NCBI GenBank assembly: GCA_030581615.1
Contig: JAKTTT010000025.1
Span: 1-64,000 of the forward strand
Direction: 5' to 3'
Source of the DNA: Alloascoidea africana
Taxonomy: Eukaryota; Ascomycota; Alloascoideomycetes; Alloascoideales; Alloascoideaceae
DNA: 64,000 bases
The translations under genes and the position numbers were made by a program. Under the pieces are notes generated by a model that did no database searches, had not been told where the DNA came from, and was given only the letters and a program-made list of their open reading frames with translations. Below, piece after piece: positions 1-10,750 of the stretch (positions are counted from its first letter, which is position 1; each line of letters opens with the position of its first letter).

Positions 1-266
1 CTGATTTCCGAAGAAGAGGAAATCAGAGTCTTTATATAGTTTTCTAAATCTATGTAAATTATGTAAACGAAAGAAGTGGGAATCGACGAGTATATCGGAG
101 ATTTCCCATTTACAAAGGTTTAGATTCAACAGCAAGTGAGGGAATTAATAAGATCGACAAGAAGTTTGTGATTGCATATCGTATATGCAGAAATTGAAAT
201 AAAGAAACTCAAAGAAGTTGAATTTCAGAGTTGAGGAGGTCGTATTTGTCACACACGTCATCAGAT

Positions 267-340
267 GACTCCGTGGCCAAGCTGGTTAAGGCGCACGACT
301 GTTAATCGTGAGATCGAGAGTTCAATCCTCTCCGGGGTCG
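267..340 (+). tRNA. tRNA-Asn (anticodon GTT)
   Basis: A 74-nt cloverleaf reads directly from the sequence. The acceptor stem GACTCCG pairs with CGGGGTC (one G-T pair) and a discriminator G follows. The anticodon loop CTGTTAA places GTT at 301-303, which reads asparagine codons. The T arm carries the GTTCAATC box that also serves as the internal B box for RNA polymerase III. A run of five T at 358-362 is a suitable Pol III terminator. No intron is present. Confidence 0.95.
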
Positions 341-2506
341 AAGCATCTTCAACTTAATTTTTAACTCTTGTGCTTACATTTTTGGACTGGAGGTTAGCTG
401 GTCCTTCAAAAAAACTCTGTTAACATTTCTCACTACTCTTCTGGAAGCCGACATTGGCTGTGGCATATCAGCGACGGCAAAATCCCGTCTAATGTTCATC
501 TCAATTATCATTTCCTATCAGACAGCAATTTTCTTATTTCTGTACTTTTGGCCAATGCACTTTAAGAATGCAAATGTCATTCAAAACTAATAAACAAGAG
601 AACATTTGAAAACCCGCTTCTTTCTCAGAAACTCGGAATTTCAGGGTTAATTCAATCGATTAGCTTTCACTAATTTTTCTAGTTTGTCCGTTAAAATGTT
701 TGTACAATTCTTTCCTGTCTGATCACGATAGCAGCATCAGTATCGAAACCAGTTTATACGTAACTGCTTGTAGTTCATAAAGGTTCTTTGTGGGTTTGTC
801 TTCATCTTATTCTATTTACACTATCCACAATCAGCGATATTATGATACAAAATGATGCTATTCACCTTAGTGAAGCCTACTGAAAAGGAATCATGACGAG
901 CAACACTTCACACCTGCCCCAGGCATTGTCGAACCTTTCTTCTTTATTGAATCGTTATCTCCCAGTTCAGTTTCGTCATGAATGTTCAACTCTATCAAAA
1001 TCGTTAGTTCCATCGCAATAGAAATCAGGTCCCAATCTTTTCTAGAGCTAACACTCACTATAGGTCCCCTCTTGGTTCTTGACCCCCTGTACAATGTTTC
1101 TTCGTAATAGCACAGCAACTTCCTGAATGTGTGATATCTTGGCTTCAATCTCTCCTTCGTCAGTCAAAGTTCTACTTTCCTCATAGCCTTCTCTTATTTT
1201 TTGTCTAGCTGCCAGGAGCACCGGTATGTCGTCTTCAAAGAAAAATGTCAGCGTTTAACTCAAAAGACTGTTTAAAGGTCACACGTACTATTGAAGGCTT
1301 TTGTGGTAGCTCTCAAGACAGATCTATAGGCAGATAGAGCTTTATTGGCTTGTGACATGACTAACTGATCTTGTTAGCTGTTTGTTTCACTTCTTGATGA
1401 GCCTGTCAGCGAAGTGGTAAATCTTGCTTAAATCAGTCTTCAAAATGTATCACGTGGTTTGCTGACTAATACTGTTAATAGTATCGATGAGTTGAGCATT
1501 GGGAGGTTCACAAAGTCAATGGAGAGTTCAAGGTTCAGTCTCTTATTGTGGCCAGTTTCCAAGTCAATGACGCTTTTGATAAGTGACTCGGAAGCAAGTG
1601 ATATTTTGTACGTCCTGGGCTGCTTGAGCATTCACACGCTCCTAAATATTTAGAGTGTAGGAGACACTGCCTTGTTCGGTCGAAATATTGCTGTTTTCTC
1701 GGTCTAGCACTCTATAGCTTGACTATTCGGCTTTATTGAAAACTGCTGGTCTTTCTATTGGCATGTACAATCCCCGAAAAGGACACCTAGTAAGCGTTGT
1801 AGCCTCTACCAATCACAATTTGTGAGGAAAGTTTGCACATAATCAACTCTGACATGCCTCTACTAATAGAATCGCCAAATATGGTCTGTTCCACTATGTA
1901 GATGGTTGTTAAAAATTAACCGCCCATTGTTCTGATAAATGTATTTTGTTTGAGGTATCACATAGAGATGGTTAGGCAAATTTAAGAGCATATTATATGT
2001 TGTTTCTCATCTCAAGAAAGTGGTTTGACTCTGGGATAATTTCGCCTTTACAAAAGAAGCAAGTTAAACGATACTATATGCCTTTTCATTTTTCACACAG
2101 CCTATAATATTTGATTGGCATTTGGAAAGCAAGCGATGCGGTGAATTTATGAGCTGTAGAAGAAACGGCATGGAAGATCCTGCAGGATCAAGATTCGAAG
2201 CCTGTTAGTACATAGGAAAAGAAAAAGAAAAATCTGAAACAAAAAAGATCTAAATCTCCAATTACCAGCCAATAAATAAGCACTGTGGTGCGAATTTACT
2301 ATAAAAGGGAAAAGGAGAAGCTCTATGTTTGAGACCAAGAAATTAGCATTCAATTAGGCCCAAATAATAGAAGATCTGGTAAAGCATGCTGCTTTGCAAC
2401 ATCATGGGTTAATCATTTGACTAATTGAGCAAGATGCTCCCAGATCGCCTGACGGTCTTATTTGCATCTTTTCTTGAAGATACTTCCAACTTTCAAAACT
2501 CATCTC
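341..2506. other. Gene-poor stretch downstream of tRNA-Asn and upstream of SSK1
   Basis: About 2.2 kb of AT-rich DNA with no convincing gene. Open frames here are under 90 codons and lack recognisable motifs. The only suggestive piece is a 63-codon minus-strand frame at 1440-1631 that faintly resembles part of the recombinase-like fragment near 18.3 kb (treated as a finding). A CACGTG core lies at about 1451-1456. The last few hundred bases presumably hold the SSK1 promoter. Confidence 0.5.
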
Positions 2507-4287
2507 ATGACAAGAAATTCGTGGCAGCAGGTTGAACTAACAAAGAGAAGGGTTTGGGTGAGGAGATCACCTTCAGGTATTCCAACATCTTTTCTAGTAT
2601 CAGAGGATGTTCTTTTTGGTAGGTTCTTTGGTGTGTTAACTCTAGTTGCTTCTGGATAATTGAAAGAACGATTAACTTTGTATTCTCCACATTGAAAGAC
2701 GACCTCAAGTCAATGGTACTAGAAAAGTATCCACACTCACTAGGTGCAACCTGCGATATTCCTGATATATCGTTTTATTTCCGAGACTTTGATACTGGCA
2801 ACCCAGAAGCTAAGCAAAACGCTGGATCTCAAATACGGAAATCTGTGTTCCGAAAGACTTATCTTGAGCCAGATCAGTCAGTATGGGTATACATAACCAG
2901 ATTTTTGCCTCAAGGAATGGGCGCTGAAGACGCTTTGTATATTGAAACTCCAATGGAAGATTCCGGTTTACCCTCGAAGAATCTCAATAATAATGGTAAT
3001 GATGCCAAGCCTAGTGAGGATAGTCGGGTTATTAGTGACACAATTTCAAGCTCCCCACAATTTTCAAAGCTTCGCAAAATGTCCTCTTCCAAGTTTTCAA
3101 AGTTGCTTGATCATAGTGGCGCTTCTTCACCCATCAGAAGAAACAGCATCTCCGCTCCTACTGTTGCACCAATAACTCTTATTGGGCCAATAATAGAAAT
3201 CTTAGGCAAAGGAAAAGAAGTGAAACAAAAGAATTTTCAGTCTATATCTAAGCGTTTAACTCCATCATCTTGTTTATCCAAAAAGTCAGTCACTCATTCA
3301 ATTGAAACCTCACCAAAATTAACCGAAACAGGAAAAATTCTGTTATTGCCAAAGGAAAGGATTAGCAATCCCTCGGAATCGCGAGTCAGATCTAGAAGAA
3401 AGCCAAGAACGCGTATTCCTTTGAAGACTAGCAGTTTCGATGGAAACTATCAAAAGAGTATAAACCGTAGCAGCAAGCCGGCTGTGGTTAGCAAAAGAGA
3501 TGCTAATTATGATGAAGGGTATGATACCGAAACAGAAAACTCCAAGCCAAAAAAAGGCTCACATTTTCAGTCAACTGATTCAGAAAATCCGAGAGACAAG
3601 TTGAGCATGAGAACATTACGCCCACCAGAAAAGATCTTTCCCAACATAAATATTCTTATAGTGGAGGATAACAAAATTAACCAGCAGATAATGGGGACGT
3701 TTTTATCTAGGCACCATATCCACTTTACAATTGTGAGCAGCGGAGAAGAGGCTGTGGAAATATGGAAACTTGGAGGATTTAACTTGGTATTGATGGATAT
3801 AAACCTACCGGGAATCTCTGGAATAGAGGCAACTAGAGAGATTAGACGACTGGAAAGACAAAATAATATTGGCATCATACCTTTACCGAGCTTTGGAACA
3901 TCGGAATTAAGCACGCATGGTAAAGAAAACCATTCGGGCAGCGCGAGCGATGATGAGCGAGATTTGGGAGAGGACAAATTGGACTTGAATAGATTTCATT
4001 CACCTGTCATTATTGTTGCTCTGACAGCCAACTCTTTGGATCACGACAGACTTGAGGCCTTGGCAGCGGGTTGCAACGACTTTCTAAGAAAGCCCGTGAA
4101 CCTTCAATGGTTACAGAACAAGATAACCGAATGGGGGTGCATGCAGGCTTTAATTGATTATGACGGCTGGTCTAGTAGAAGACAATTGCCCTTGTCTCCT
4201 TCAAGTAGACTTATTAATGGACATGATGTTGAGACTTTAAGCGAGTATGGGTTGCGTTTCCGTTTGGATAACAAAGCCGTTGCTTGA
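2507..4287 (+). CDS. SSK1: Ssk1-type response regulator of the HOG osmostress pathway (one intron)
   Basis: Predicted exons are 2507-2618 and 2699-4287, giving about 566 residues. The 80-nt intron opens with GTAGGT, has ATTAAC as a branch candidate, and its removal joins SEDVLF to DDLKSMV. That restores the N-terminal domain (RRVWVRR...VDDLKS type) seen in Ssk1 proteins. A disordered Ser-rich middle leads to a C-terminal receiver domain: acidic pair in VEDN (360-361), phospho-acceptor D404 in VLMDINLP, T480 in ALTAN and K502 in RKPVNL. It ends in ITEWGCMQALIDYDGW, a signature I remember from yeast Ssk1. In the pathway, unphosphorylated Ssk1 activates the MAPKKKs Ssk2/22 under osmotic stress. 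The start at 2507 is the first ATG in frame with the conserved domain; an upstream exon cannot be excluded. Confidence 0.9.
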
Positions 4288-4482
4288 ACACAAGATAAAG
4301 CATCAACGGCGTTTTTTGCCACTTTAATTGATTCTTCTGAGATACTTGTAAATCTCTGCAAAGGAAAACTACAATTATACATTCTGAAGACACATCTCTT
4401 TACAAATGCTTTTAATTATTTGGTGGAAATCTATTGTCTGACTTTTTTGAGTGATTAGTCGCCAGAAACTCCAAGCTTCATC
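4288..4482. other. Convergent 3' region between SSK1 and APL1
   Basis: A 195-bp AT-rich gap between two stop codons that face each other. It must hold both 3' ends. No other feature is seen. Confidence 0.5.
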
Positions 4483-6789
4483 CTACAAATCTAATAATTT
4501 TTCAGTAGGACTGGTAGGTGAGACTGTCTGAGGAGGGGCGTGTAAGAAGCTCCTAGAAGTCATATGTGTTGTTCTTCTCTGTAGTATACTATTTTTGACT
4601 CCTTGGTTGTGTCGATGGCTGTTTTTGCTCTCCTCTAGCACATATTCTTTGGTTTCGGGTAATCTTGACGTTGAGTCTATTTGCAAAGAACCAAGCTTAG
4701 AACTGAGTAAATCGGAGTCTTGGCTGCTCCTACCAGAGCCTTCTTGATACTGATGAAAAAATGAAGTTGGCCTTTGGTTCTGGTTTTCTAGAAGATCGGG
4801 ATCGTTTATTGGCAGATTAGGCCTGCTTTGAGTAAGCTGTTTTCTGATGATTGCATCTGTTTTCTGTAGAGCAGGACTATCTGAGAGATACTTGGGTTTT
4901 GAAAGCCTGAATACTTGTGTCACTGGTTTGAGATAGATAGAGGCAAGCGTTCCCACGCATAGCTCCAATTCTTCAAGAATAACACTTTCTAATTTTTCCG
5001 ACTCTGGAGAAATAGGCGGCAAATCAACAAGAACAACTTTCTTTGCCGAGCCTTTCTTTTTATCTTGTGCCGAAAGTAAGCGCCAATATATGAAGCCACG
5101 ATCCCTGAGATCAGGATTATCAGTCTCATCTGTTGCCCATTTTAGCACCTTGATAACAAGCTTTTCGCCTTTTTCGGGCTTCATTAAAAACAGTTTAACG
5201 CAAGCGGTTAAAAGTGCCAGCTGAACATCTAACATATCATCCTTGAATGTCAATGAAAATTCTTCTAATAGCTCTTCTGCGCTATCAATTTGATTAGCGT
5301 AATGACCAATGATCCAAATAATAGACGCCTTAGCCTCTGGTTCGTCCAAATCGTCCAGATGCTCACATAATATAGGAATTAAAGATTCATATTTGTGAGG
5401 ATACCTTCTGAATATGTTCTTCATAACAACAGTAGTTTCTTGAACGATATAGGTTATGTTTGTTGCAATAAGTCGAAGGAGAACGTCTACGCAGGCATGA
5501 GCTCCAGATTCAACTTTTATTGCAAGTTTTCCAATTGCTCTGACTGCTTTTCTCGCCATTTGGATATCCACTTCAGTTGCATACTCTTCCAATTCCTTCA
5601 AAACAATCTTCAAGTTTGAGTCGTCAGCAAGAAGATAGATAATCTCTAGCTTTGTATCCTTCACGTAGATCGGATCATCATATTTACAGAAAAGCATTCT
5701 AACATCGAGCGTTATTAATTCGGGTTTTGAGAGCATCAGTAGAATTATGTTTCGCAAGACCAAGAATTGAATTTCACAAGGTTTGGAGACCAGGGACACA
5801 AGGGACGTACCCAGTCTTTTTGATAGTGTAGGAATCTGGTCTCCTGGATGCTTGACGTAATTACAAAGGTATATTATCACACGAATTGCTCCCATAACAA
5901 CTGCAGTATTCGAATGTTGTAACAACGGTAGAATGCGATCTATAATGGAGAGAGCATCATCCTGAGTTAATGGCACGTAGGACATCAGAGCATATAGAAT
6001 GTATGTTTGACACCACTCATTGCATTGAGTTAGCAGGTCAACTAGCGTGTTGGCATGCTTTTTATCAATCGAAAGTTTGAGGTTTGGTGTCTTCTCTGTG
6101 ATGTCATTTAGGGCTGCCAATGCAGAGGATACAACTGTCGGGTTTTTATCGTTCAGTAAGGCGTTTAAATCGTTTACCAGCCCTTTTTTCTGTATAAACT
6201 CAGGTTCATGTTCATATAGTCTTGCAACACCGAAACAAGTCGTCTTTCGTACATATGGATCGTTGTCCCTTAAAAGAGATTTAATTGGTTCCACAAGTGC
6301 TTCCACATATTCTGTCACTGGAATTGCAGTCATAGTTTTAATGGCTAGAGCTCGAACAAGTGGTGACGGATTCTCTAAATCAGCACTAACTACTGGCAAC
6401 GCTTGGAGGGCAAAGTCTGGCTTCGAATGACCATAAGATGTCAGGAAAAAGTAACACAGCTTTTTGATTTCAATATCTGTAGTTATCATCAGCCTGTTGA
6501 TGTCTGGGAACAGCAGTATCATTTCGTTGTTGCTCATGGTGATGTTTGCCATTACTTTCCGTAATATGGCTAGCTTCTTAGCCCCTGCCTTGTCCTTCTT
6601 CTCAGCTTGTTGCAGTTCATTCTGGATCTCTTTGGCTCGCGCCTGGAAAAAGAAACAATCGGATTAGCTTTTGTTGCAAACTGATAAATAGGCAGTTCAT
6701 TTGTCTAACAATCACATAATGTTTGATCCATATGTGACTCAAGCTCTCACCTTTACAAACAGCTTATTCTCTGAATTTGCATTCGTCAT
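4483..6789 (-). CDS. APL1: AP-2 clathrin adaptor beta subunit (one intron)
   Basis: Exon 1 is 6751-6789 (13 codons, MTNANSENKLFVK) and exon 2 is 4483-6642. The 108-nt intron starts GTGAGA, carries GCTAATC as branch candidate and ends CCAG. The spliced protein has about 732 residues. It is a HEAT/ARM-type adaptin trunk with beta-adaptin signatures: DPYVRKTT, DPIYVKDTKLEI, EYATEVDIQMARKAVRAIG and NPDLRDRGFIYWRLLS. Within the family, FLVLRNIILL and IYLKPVTQVFRL resemble yeast Apl1 (AP-2) more than Apl2 (AP-1), as I remember them; that subclass call is inference. AP-2 beta works in cargo recruitment at the plasma membrane. The protein has no ear domain and ends in a low-complexity hinge with a terminal LLDL, a possible clathrin-binding motif. 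Confidence 0.85.
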
Positions 6790-7656
6790 CGATATCGACA
6801 AGGTCTGGCCTCATCAGTGGAAAGTTCGGATTGACATGGAGGCAGGGGTGAACGGATGTATAGGTGGCTCTTTTTGTGTTGAAAGAGAACAGTGCCGGAA
6901 CAACATGAATTTAGGTTGGAATATGGGTAATGCCAATTTGTAGTCATGATAATGAGTATTGTATCTCGTTCTAAATCAATTCACACAAGCCGTAATGGGC
7001 CGGAGAAGTGCAAGTGTCTTATTGTGGACATTAGAGAGACTGGCAACGTTTAAGACATTTCTCAAATCAATCTGATGAAGAGCCAACTTGAGTACATTTC
7101 GTGGTGTTAAGATCTTAGAGTCAGGACCAACGTTTACCCCATCAAATTGGTTCAGCCAATCACTATCAACTATTAATTTACCATTTCTAGTTTCTCAGAA
7201 GTGATTCATGGAAGGGAATCCTCGTCGGCGGTTTGGCCGGATTATCATTTCGACACCGTTTTTTGTTTATCTTTTTGAAATTTTTCGGATGTATTCCCCA
7301 TCTTCGGATGCACCTTCGGAGTGCAAAGATAAAAACAGAGCTACACATGGGTGTACTTTTTTGGAGCGCGTTAAGTATCCCGGTGGTCTAACAAAGGTCT
7401 CAGCTGATCGGTAACTGCGACAGGATATTGGTGAAAAGGATCATGGTACTTCTTAAACGAGATATTTATCCCTACTATTATCCGGAATAAGATAGTGTAT
7501 GGGAAAAGATATTTAAGAAGCTCTTGGTCTAATTATTCAAGGGAATGTCCCGTGGATATTTTAATACGATCCGAACCTTTCCCTGTCCAACTATAAAATA
7601 TAAATTGTTCAAGTTTGCTGAGTTTGTCACAAAAAGTTTATGAGCATCTCTTCGAA
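6790..7656. promoter_or_regulatory. Divergent promoter region, APL1 / ATR1-like exporter
   Basis: This 867-bp gap separates two gene starts that point away from each other. A TATA-like run TATAAAATATAAA at about 7592-7604 lies some 55 bp before the ATG of the exporter. No coding potential is seen. Confidence 0.55.
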
Positions 7657-9414
7657 ATGGGCTCAAGCATTCGATCAAAAGAGGCTAACCCTGAAAAGCC
7701 AGACGCTGATCTCGGCACTGGCGGCAGCGAGAAGGGCGAAGATGTCCACCGTGATCTTCATTACCGATCACAATCCTATTATAACGAATTTGACGACGAA
7801 GGGCTGGTGCGAAACAACGCTGTAATGGGTCTTTCTTTAACACTTTCTAGATTAGAAACTCATCAGGATGAAGACTTGGAAAATCAGGCTATCGAAGGAG
7901 ACGCTGCAAACCCAATTAATGGCGATGAACGACCAGCAGTCTTTCATTCCACTCTTCAAGAAGTTATTACGGTGCTTGTCTGTGCTTTTGCGCCAGCAGC
8001 CGTGAGCATTGGAGGTGGTTCATTCCTTCTCGCGATCACCAATGTTTCTAAATCTTTTAATGTATCTGGAGGTAGCTTGACTTGGGTTGTTTCCAGTCTA
8101 TCGTTGGCCAACGGAGCCTTCTTGCTGCTACTAGGGAGTGTCTCAGACAATTTTGGAAGAAAAAGATCAATGATAATATCCTACTTTCTATTTGCTGTTT
8201 TTTCTCTTGGTGGAGGATTTTGTCAAAGTTTTGTATCCCTAAACATTCTTCGCGGTTTGCAAGGCATGACAATTGCAGCTGCTACGCCGGCTGCTTCAGG
8301 AATATTGGGCGCCACATATCATCCAGGAAAACGGAAAAACATGGTACTGGCGTGCTTCGCGGCCGGTGCGCCGCTCGGTGTCGTATTTGGGTTTGTCTGT
8401 GGAGGTGTATGTGCCCAATTCTTATCCTGGAAAGCGATTTTATACTTTATGTCAATGCTGTACGCGGCAATCGCAGCTTTGGGTTTTATATTCGTGCCTC
8501 GTGACGAGCAGAGTTTTGAATCGAAGGAAGTCTGGAGAAAAGTAAAGGAGATGGATTTTGGAGGATCCTTAATTGCGGTCTTGTCATTGGTATTGTTTGT
8601 CTTTGCCCTTACACAAGAGGGAGTTGAAGAAAAAGGATGGAAGTCCCCGCTGATTCTCTGCTTTTTAATCGTCGGATTTTTCTTAATCGTTGGATTCTGT
8701 TTCTACGAAGCTTACATCCCTAAGAAGCCAATCATGCCCATGTATATTTGGAAAGAGCCGAATTTCGCGCTTTGCATGGCCATAATTTCAATATGCTGGA
8801 TGCTCTTCCAAGGTGTTTTAGCCTATTATCCTATTCTCTATTTTCAGGAAATTAGACATGCTACACCAATGCTGACCACAGCATATGTTATCCCAATGGC
8901 TATAAGCGGGATATGCGTCAACATTTTTGCAGCGTTCACCCTTCATTTGATTCCTGGAAAAATCCTGATGTTGATAGCGTCTATGGCATTTCTTGGTGCC
9001 TCTTTACTATGGGCGCTAGCTCCTATAGATATCACATACTGGGCCATGCCGTTCCCAGCCTTCATTATAGTCGTTGTGGGAGCAGACCTCGGGTTTAACG
9101 TCGTCAATATGGTGACTTTGACTTCAGTATCAAAGGATCTTCAATCAACCGCCGCTGGAATCTTCAACACTATGATGCAGATTTCCACTGCTATCGGGCT
9201 CTCCATTGCAGCTTCAATTGTCGAGGCCATCTACCCTGACTCAAGCAGTACGCAAAACATTGATAAACAAAAGCTGTTTAAAGCTTACAGGGGCGCTTAT
9301 TACCTGGCTGTTGGGATGGCTGGCCTATGTGTAGTTCTGAGCTGTTGTCTAAAAGTAGGAACTGCTGGTAGTGGAAAAGACATCCAAAGAGCAAAGGAGA
9401 AGGAACAAAGCTAA
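7657..9414 (+). CDS. MFS exporter of the Atr1/DHA2 type (drug or boron efflux)
   Basis: The protein of about 585 residues starts at the first ATG of the frame (MGSSIRSKEANPEKPD). It has a hydrophilic N-tail of about 100 residues and then roughly 14 hydrophobic segments. The loop DNFGRKRS fits the MFS motif between TM2 and TM3, and LRGLQGMTIAAATPAASG fits the region around TM4 and TM5. Overall it resembles Saccharomyces Atr1 and its paralogue Ymr279c, which export aminotriazole and borate by proton antiport at the plasma membrane. The exact substrate cannot be read from the sequence. It lies divergent from APL1 and convergent with RPS17; a TATA-like run precedes it. Confidence 0.8.
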   Translation: MGSSIRSKEANPEKPDADLGTGGSEKGEDVHRDLHYRSQSYYNEFDDEGLVRNNAVMGLSLTLSRLETHQDEDLENQAIEGDAANPINGDERPAVFHSTLQEVITVLVCAFAPAAVSIGGGSFLLAITNVSKSFNVSGGSLTWVVSSLSLANGAFLLLLGSVSDNFGRKRSMIISYFLFAVFSLGGGFCQSFVSLNILRGLQGMTIAAATPAASGILGATYHPGKRKNMVLACFAAGAPLGVVFGFVCGGVCAQFLSWKAILYFMSMLYAAIAALGFIFVPRDEQSFESKEVWRKVKEMDFGGSLIAVLSLVLFVFALTQEGVEEKGWKSPLILCFLIVGFFLIVGFCFYEAYIPKKPIMPMYIWKEPNFALCMAIISICWMLFQGVLAYYPILYFQEIRHATPMLTTAYVIPMAISGICVNIFAAFTLHLIPGKILMLIASMAFLGASLLWALAPIDITYWAMPFPAFIIVVVGADLGFNVVNMVTLTSVSKDLQSTAAGIFNTMMQISTAIGLSIAASIVEAIYPDSSSTQNIDKQKLFKAYRGAYYLAVGMAGLCVVLSCCLKVGTAGSGKDIQRAKEKEQS

Positions 9415-9811
9415 TGAATTGTCCCAGTGCTTCCATTTGTATTAGTTTAGTTCTTGGTTGTATTTGTATCTAATTGAACCCTTGAAAGTACAGAGACTTT
9501 TAGGGACGGCATTTTTTGATCAATGATCGCATCTAGTTTGCTTCGATTTGGCATTCTTTTACAGTGGGAAACTACAGCCTACTCCATCCCAATAAACATC
9601 ATGACTTTCTAATAAATTGAAATGGAATTACCTTTTGCCACACATATATTTCAATCTACAAAGTTGCAAGTACAAATAAACTGTGTAGTTCGGTTCAATC
9701 TCTGCAAAACTCATAAAATAAACCGTGAACTTTTCTATGCTTTAGTGATTCAGAACATAACCACATTGGGTTTGCTCTGCTTTATTTCGCTGAAAATGTA
9801 ACCACCACCGT
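9415..9811. other. Convergent intergenic region, exporter / RPS17
   Basis: A 397-bp AT-rich gap holding the two 3' ends. No open frame or RNA-like structure stands out. Confidence 0.5.
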
Positions 9812-10492
9812 TTATTTCCTGCCTCGGAAACCTCGCTGAGCAACTCTCTGAGCAGAAACGGGAATAACGTTAAGAGGAAGTTTGGTGAAACCAAGCGATT
9901 TGATCAAAGCTGCTGTGTCGTTATCAACATCCAACTTTCCGTCGGTCTTAGACAGATCCAAAGCAGAAACCTCTGGGACGTATTGGTCCTTTCTCTCTCT
10001 CTCCTCCTCTTGAAGCTTGAAGGAAATACCACGGACTGGTCCCTTCTGGATACGTTTCATCAGATGGGTGGTGTAGCCAGCAATCTTGTTTCTAAGACGC
10101 TTAGATGGGATAACGGCTATTTCATCGGCCAGACGTTTGTTGGTCTCAAAGTCCAAAGTGAGCTTGGGGTAGTAACGTTCAATAAGAACTTTTGAAGCAC
10201 GCTTGACAGTCTTGGTTCTAACGCGACCCTTAAAAAAGCAAATCAAGTTAATGAGATTGTTCAAATACAAAATAACTTTGCAGATAAGATCAAGGGTATT
10301 GAAGGTATACATTGAAAGTTGTGTTGGAAAGTTGTCGCAAATCCTTTTCAATGTCTACAGATTGATAGTCTGTGCTCGTTCCACTCTCTCAAACCGGTTG
10401 TTTTTATCGTTTATAATCGTTTTCATATTCCATCATCATTTAAGACCTCGTACTCCCTTGATCTGCTCTCTCCAAACATATTAACATACCAT
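9812..10492 (-). CDS. RPS17: 40S ribosomal protein eS17 (intron right after ATG)
   Basis: Exon 1 is only the start codon (10490-10492) followed by the donor GTATGT. Exon 2 is 9812-10228 and begins GGTCGC after a TTTTTTAAG acceptor. The 261-nt intron contains CATTAAC as branch candidate. The 139-residue product begins [14 protein letters not shown] and holds the family core [20 protein letters not shown] and [18 protein letters not shown]. This protein is part of the small ribosomal subunit. An intron directly after the ATG matches the arrangement I recall for Saccharomyces RPS17. The promoter is shared with the divergent ADA2 and contains a Rap1-like site. Confidence 0.97.
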
Positions 10493-10673
10493 TGTGTATA
10501 CTTGATTATCTGAATGACAAAGAGAGTTGGCTCTTCATGGAATCAACACTATGAAGATTGCACAAGGACGCATTGGAATATTACTCGTTCCCATATGTAC
10601 GCGCATAGTAGTTGTGACTGTACCAGGGCACAGCCCTATAGCAAACCTCCAGTATTTACGTATCACAAAAGCA

Positions 10674-10687
10674 ACACCCATACACCC
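10674..10687 (+). promoter_or_regulatory. Rap1-like binding site between RPS17 and ADA2
   Basis: ACACCCATACACCC closely fits the Rap1 consensus ACACCCRYACAYM known from Saccharomyces ribosomal-protein promoters. It lies about 180 bp upstream of the RPS17 start codon and about 64 bp upstream of the ADA2 ATG. That it acts as a Rap1 site for RPS17 is inference. Confidence 0.55.
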
Positions 10688-10750
10688 AGCTGCGTCATAC
10701 GCTGTTGTCCTCACTTTCCGGTTCAGGGCAGAAGGGGCGAGGTTGCAGCC

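Noticed and set aside
2434-2535. Open frame MLPDRLTVLFASFLEDT just before SSK1
   Set aside because: It ends in a stop and is not needed: the frame starting at 2507 already reads into the conserved Ssk1 domain. It could only matter as an upstream exon, which no good splice pair supports.
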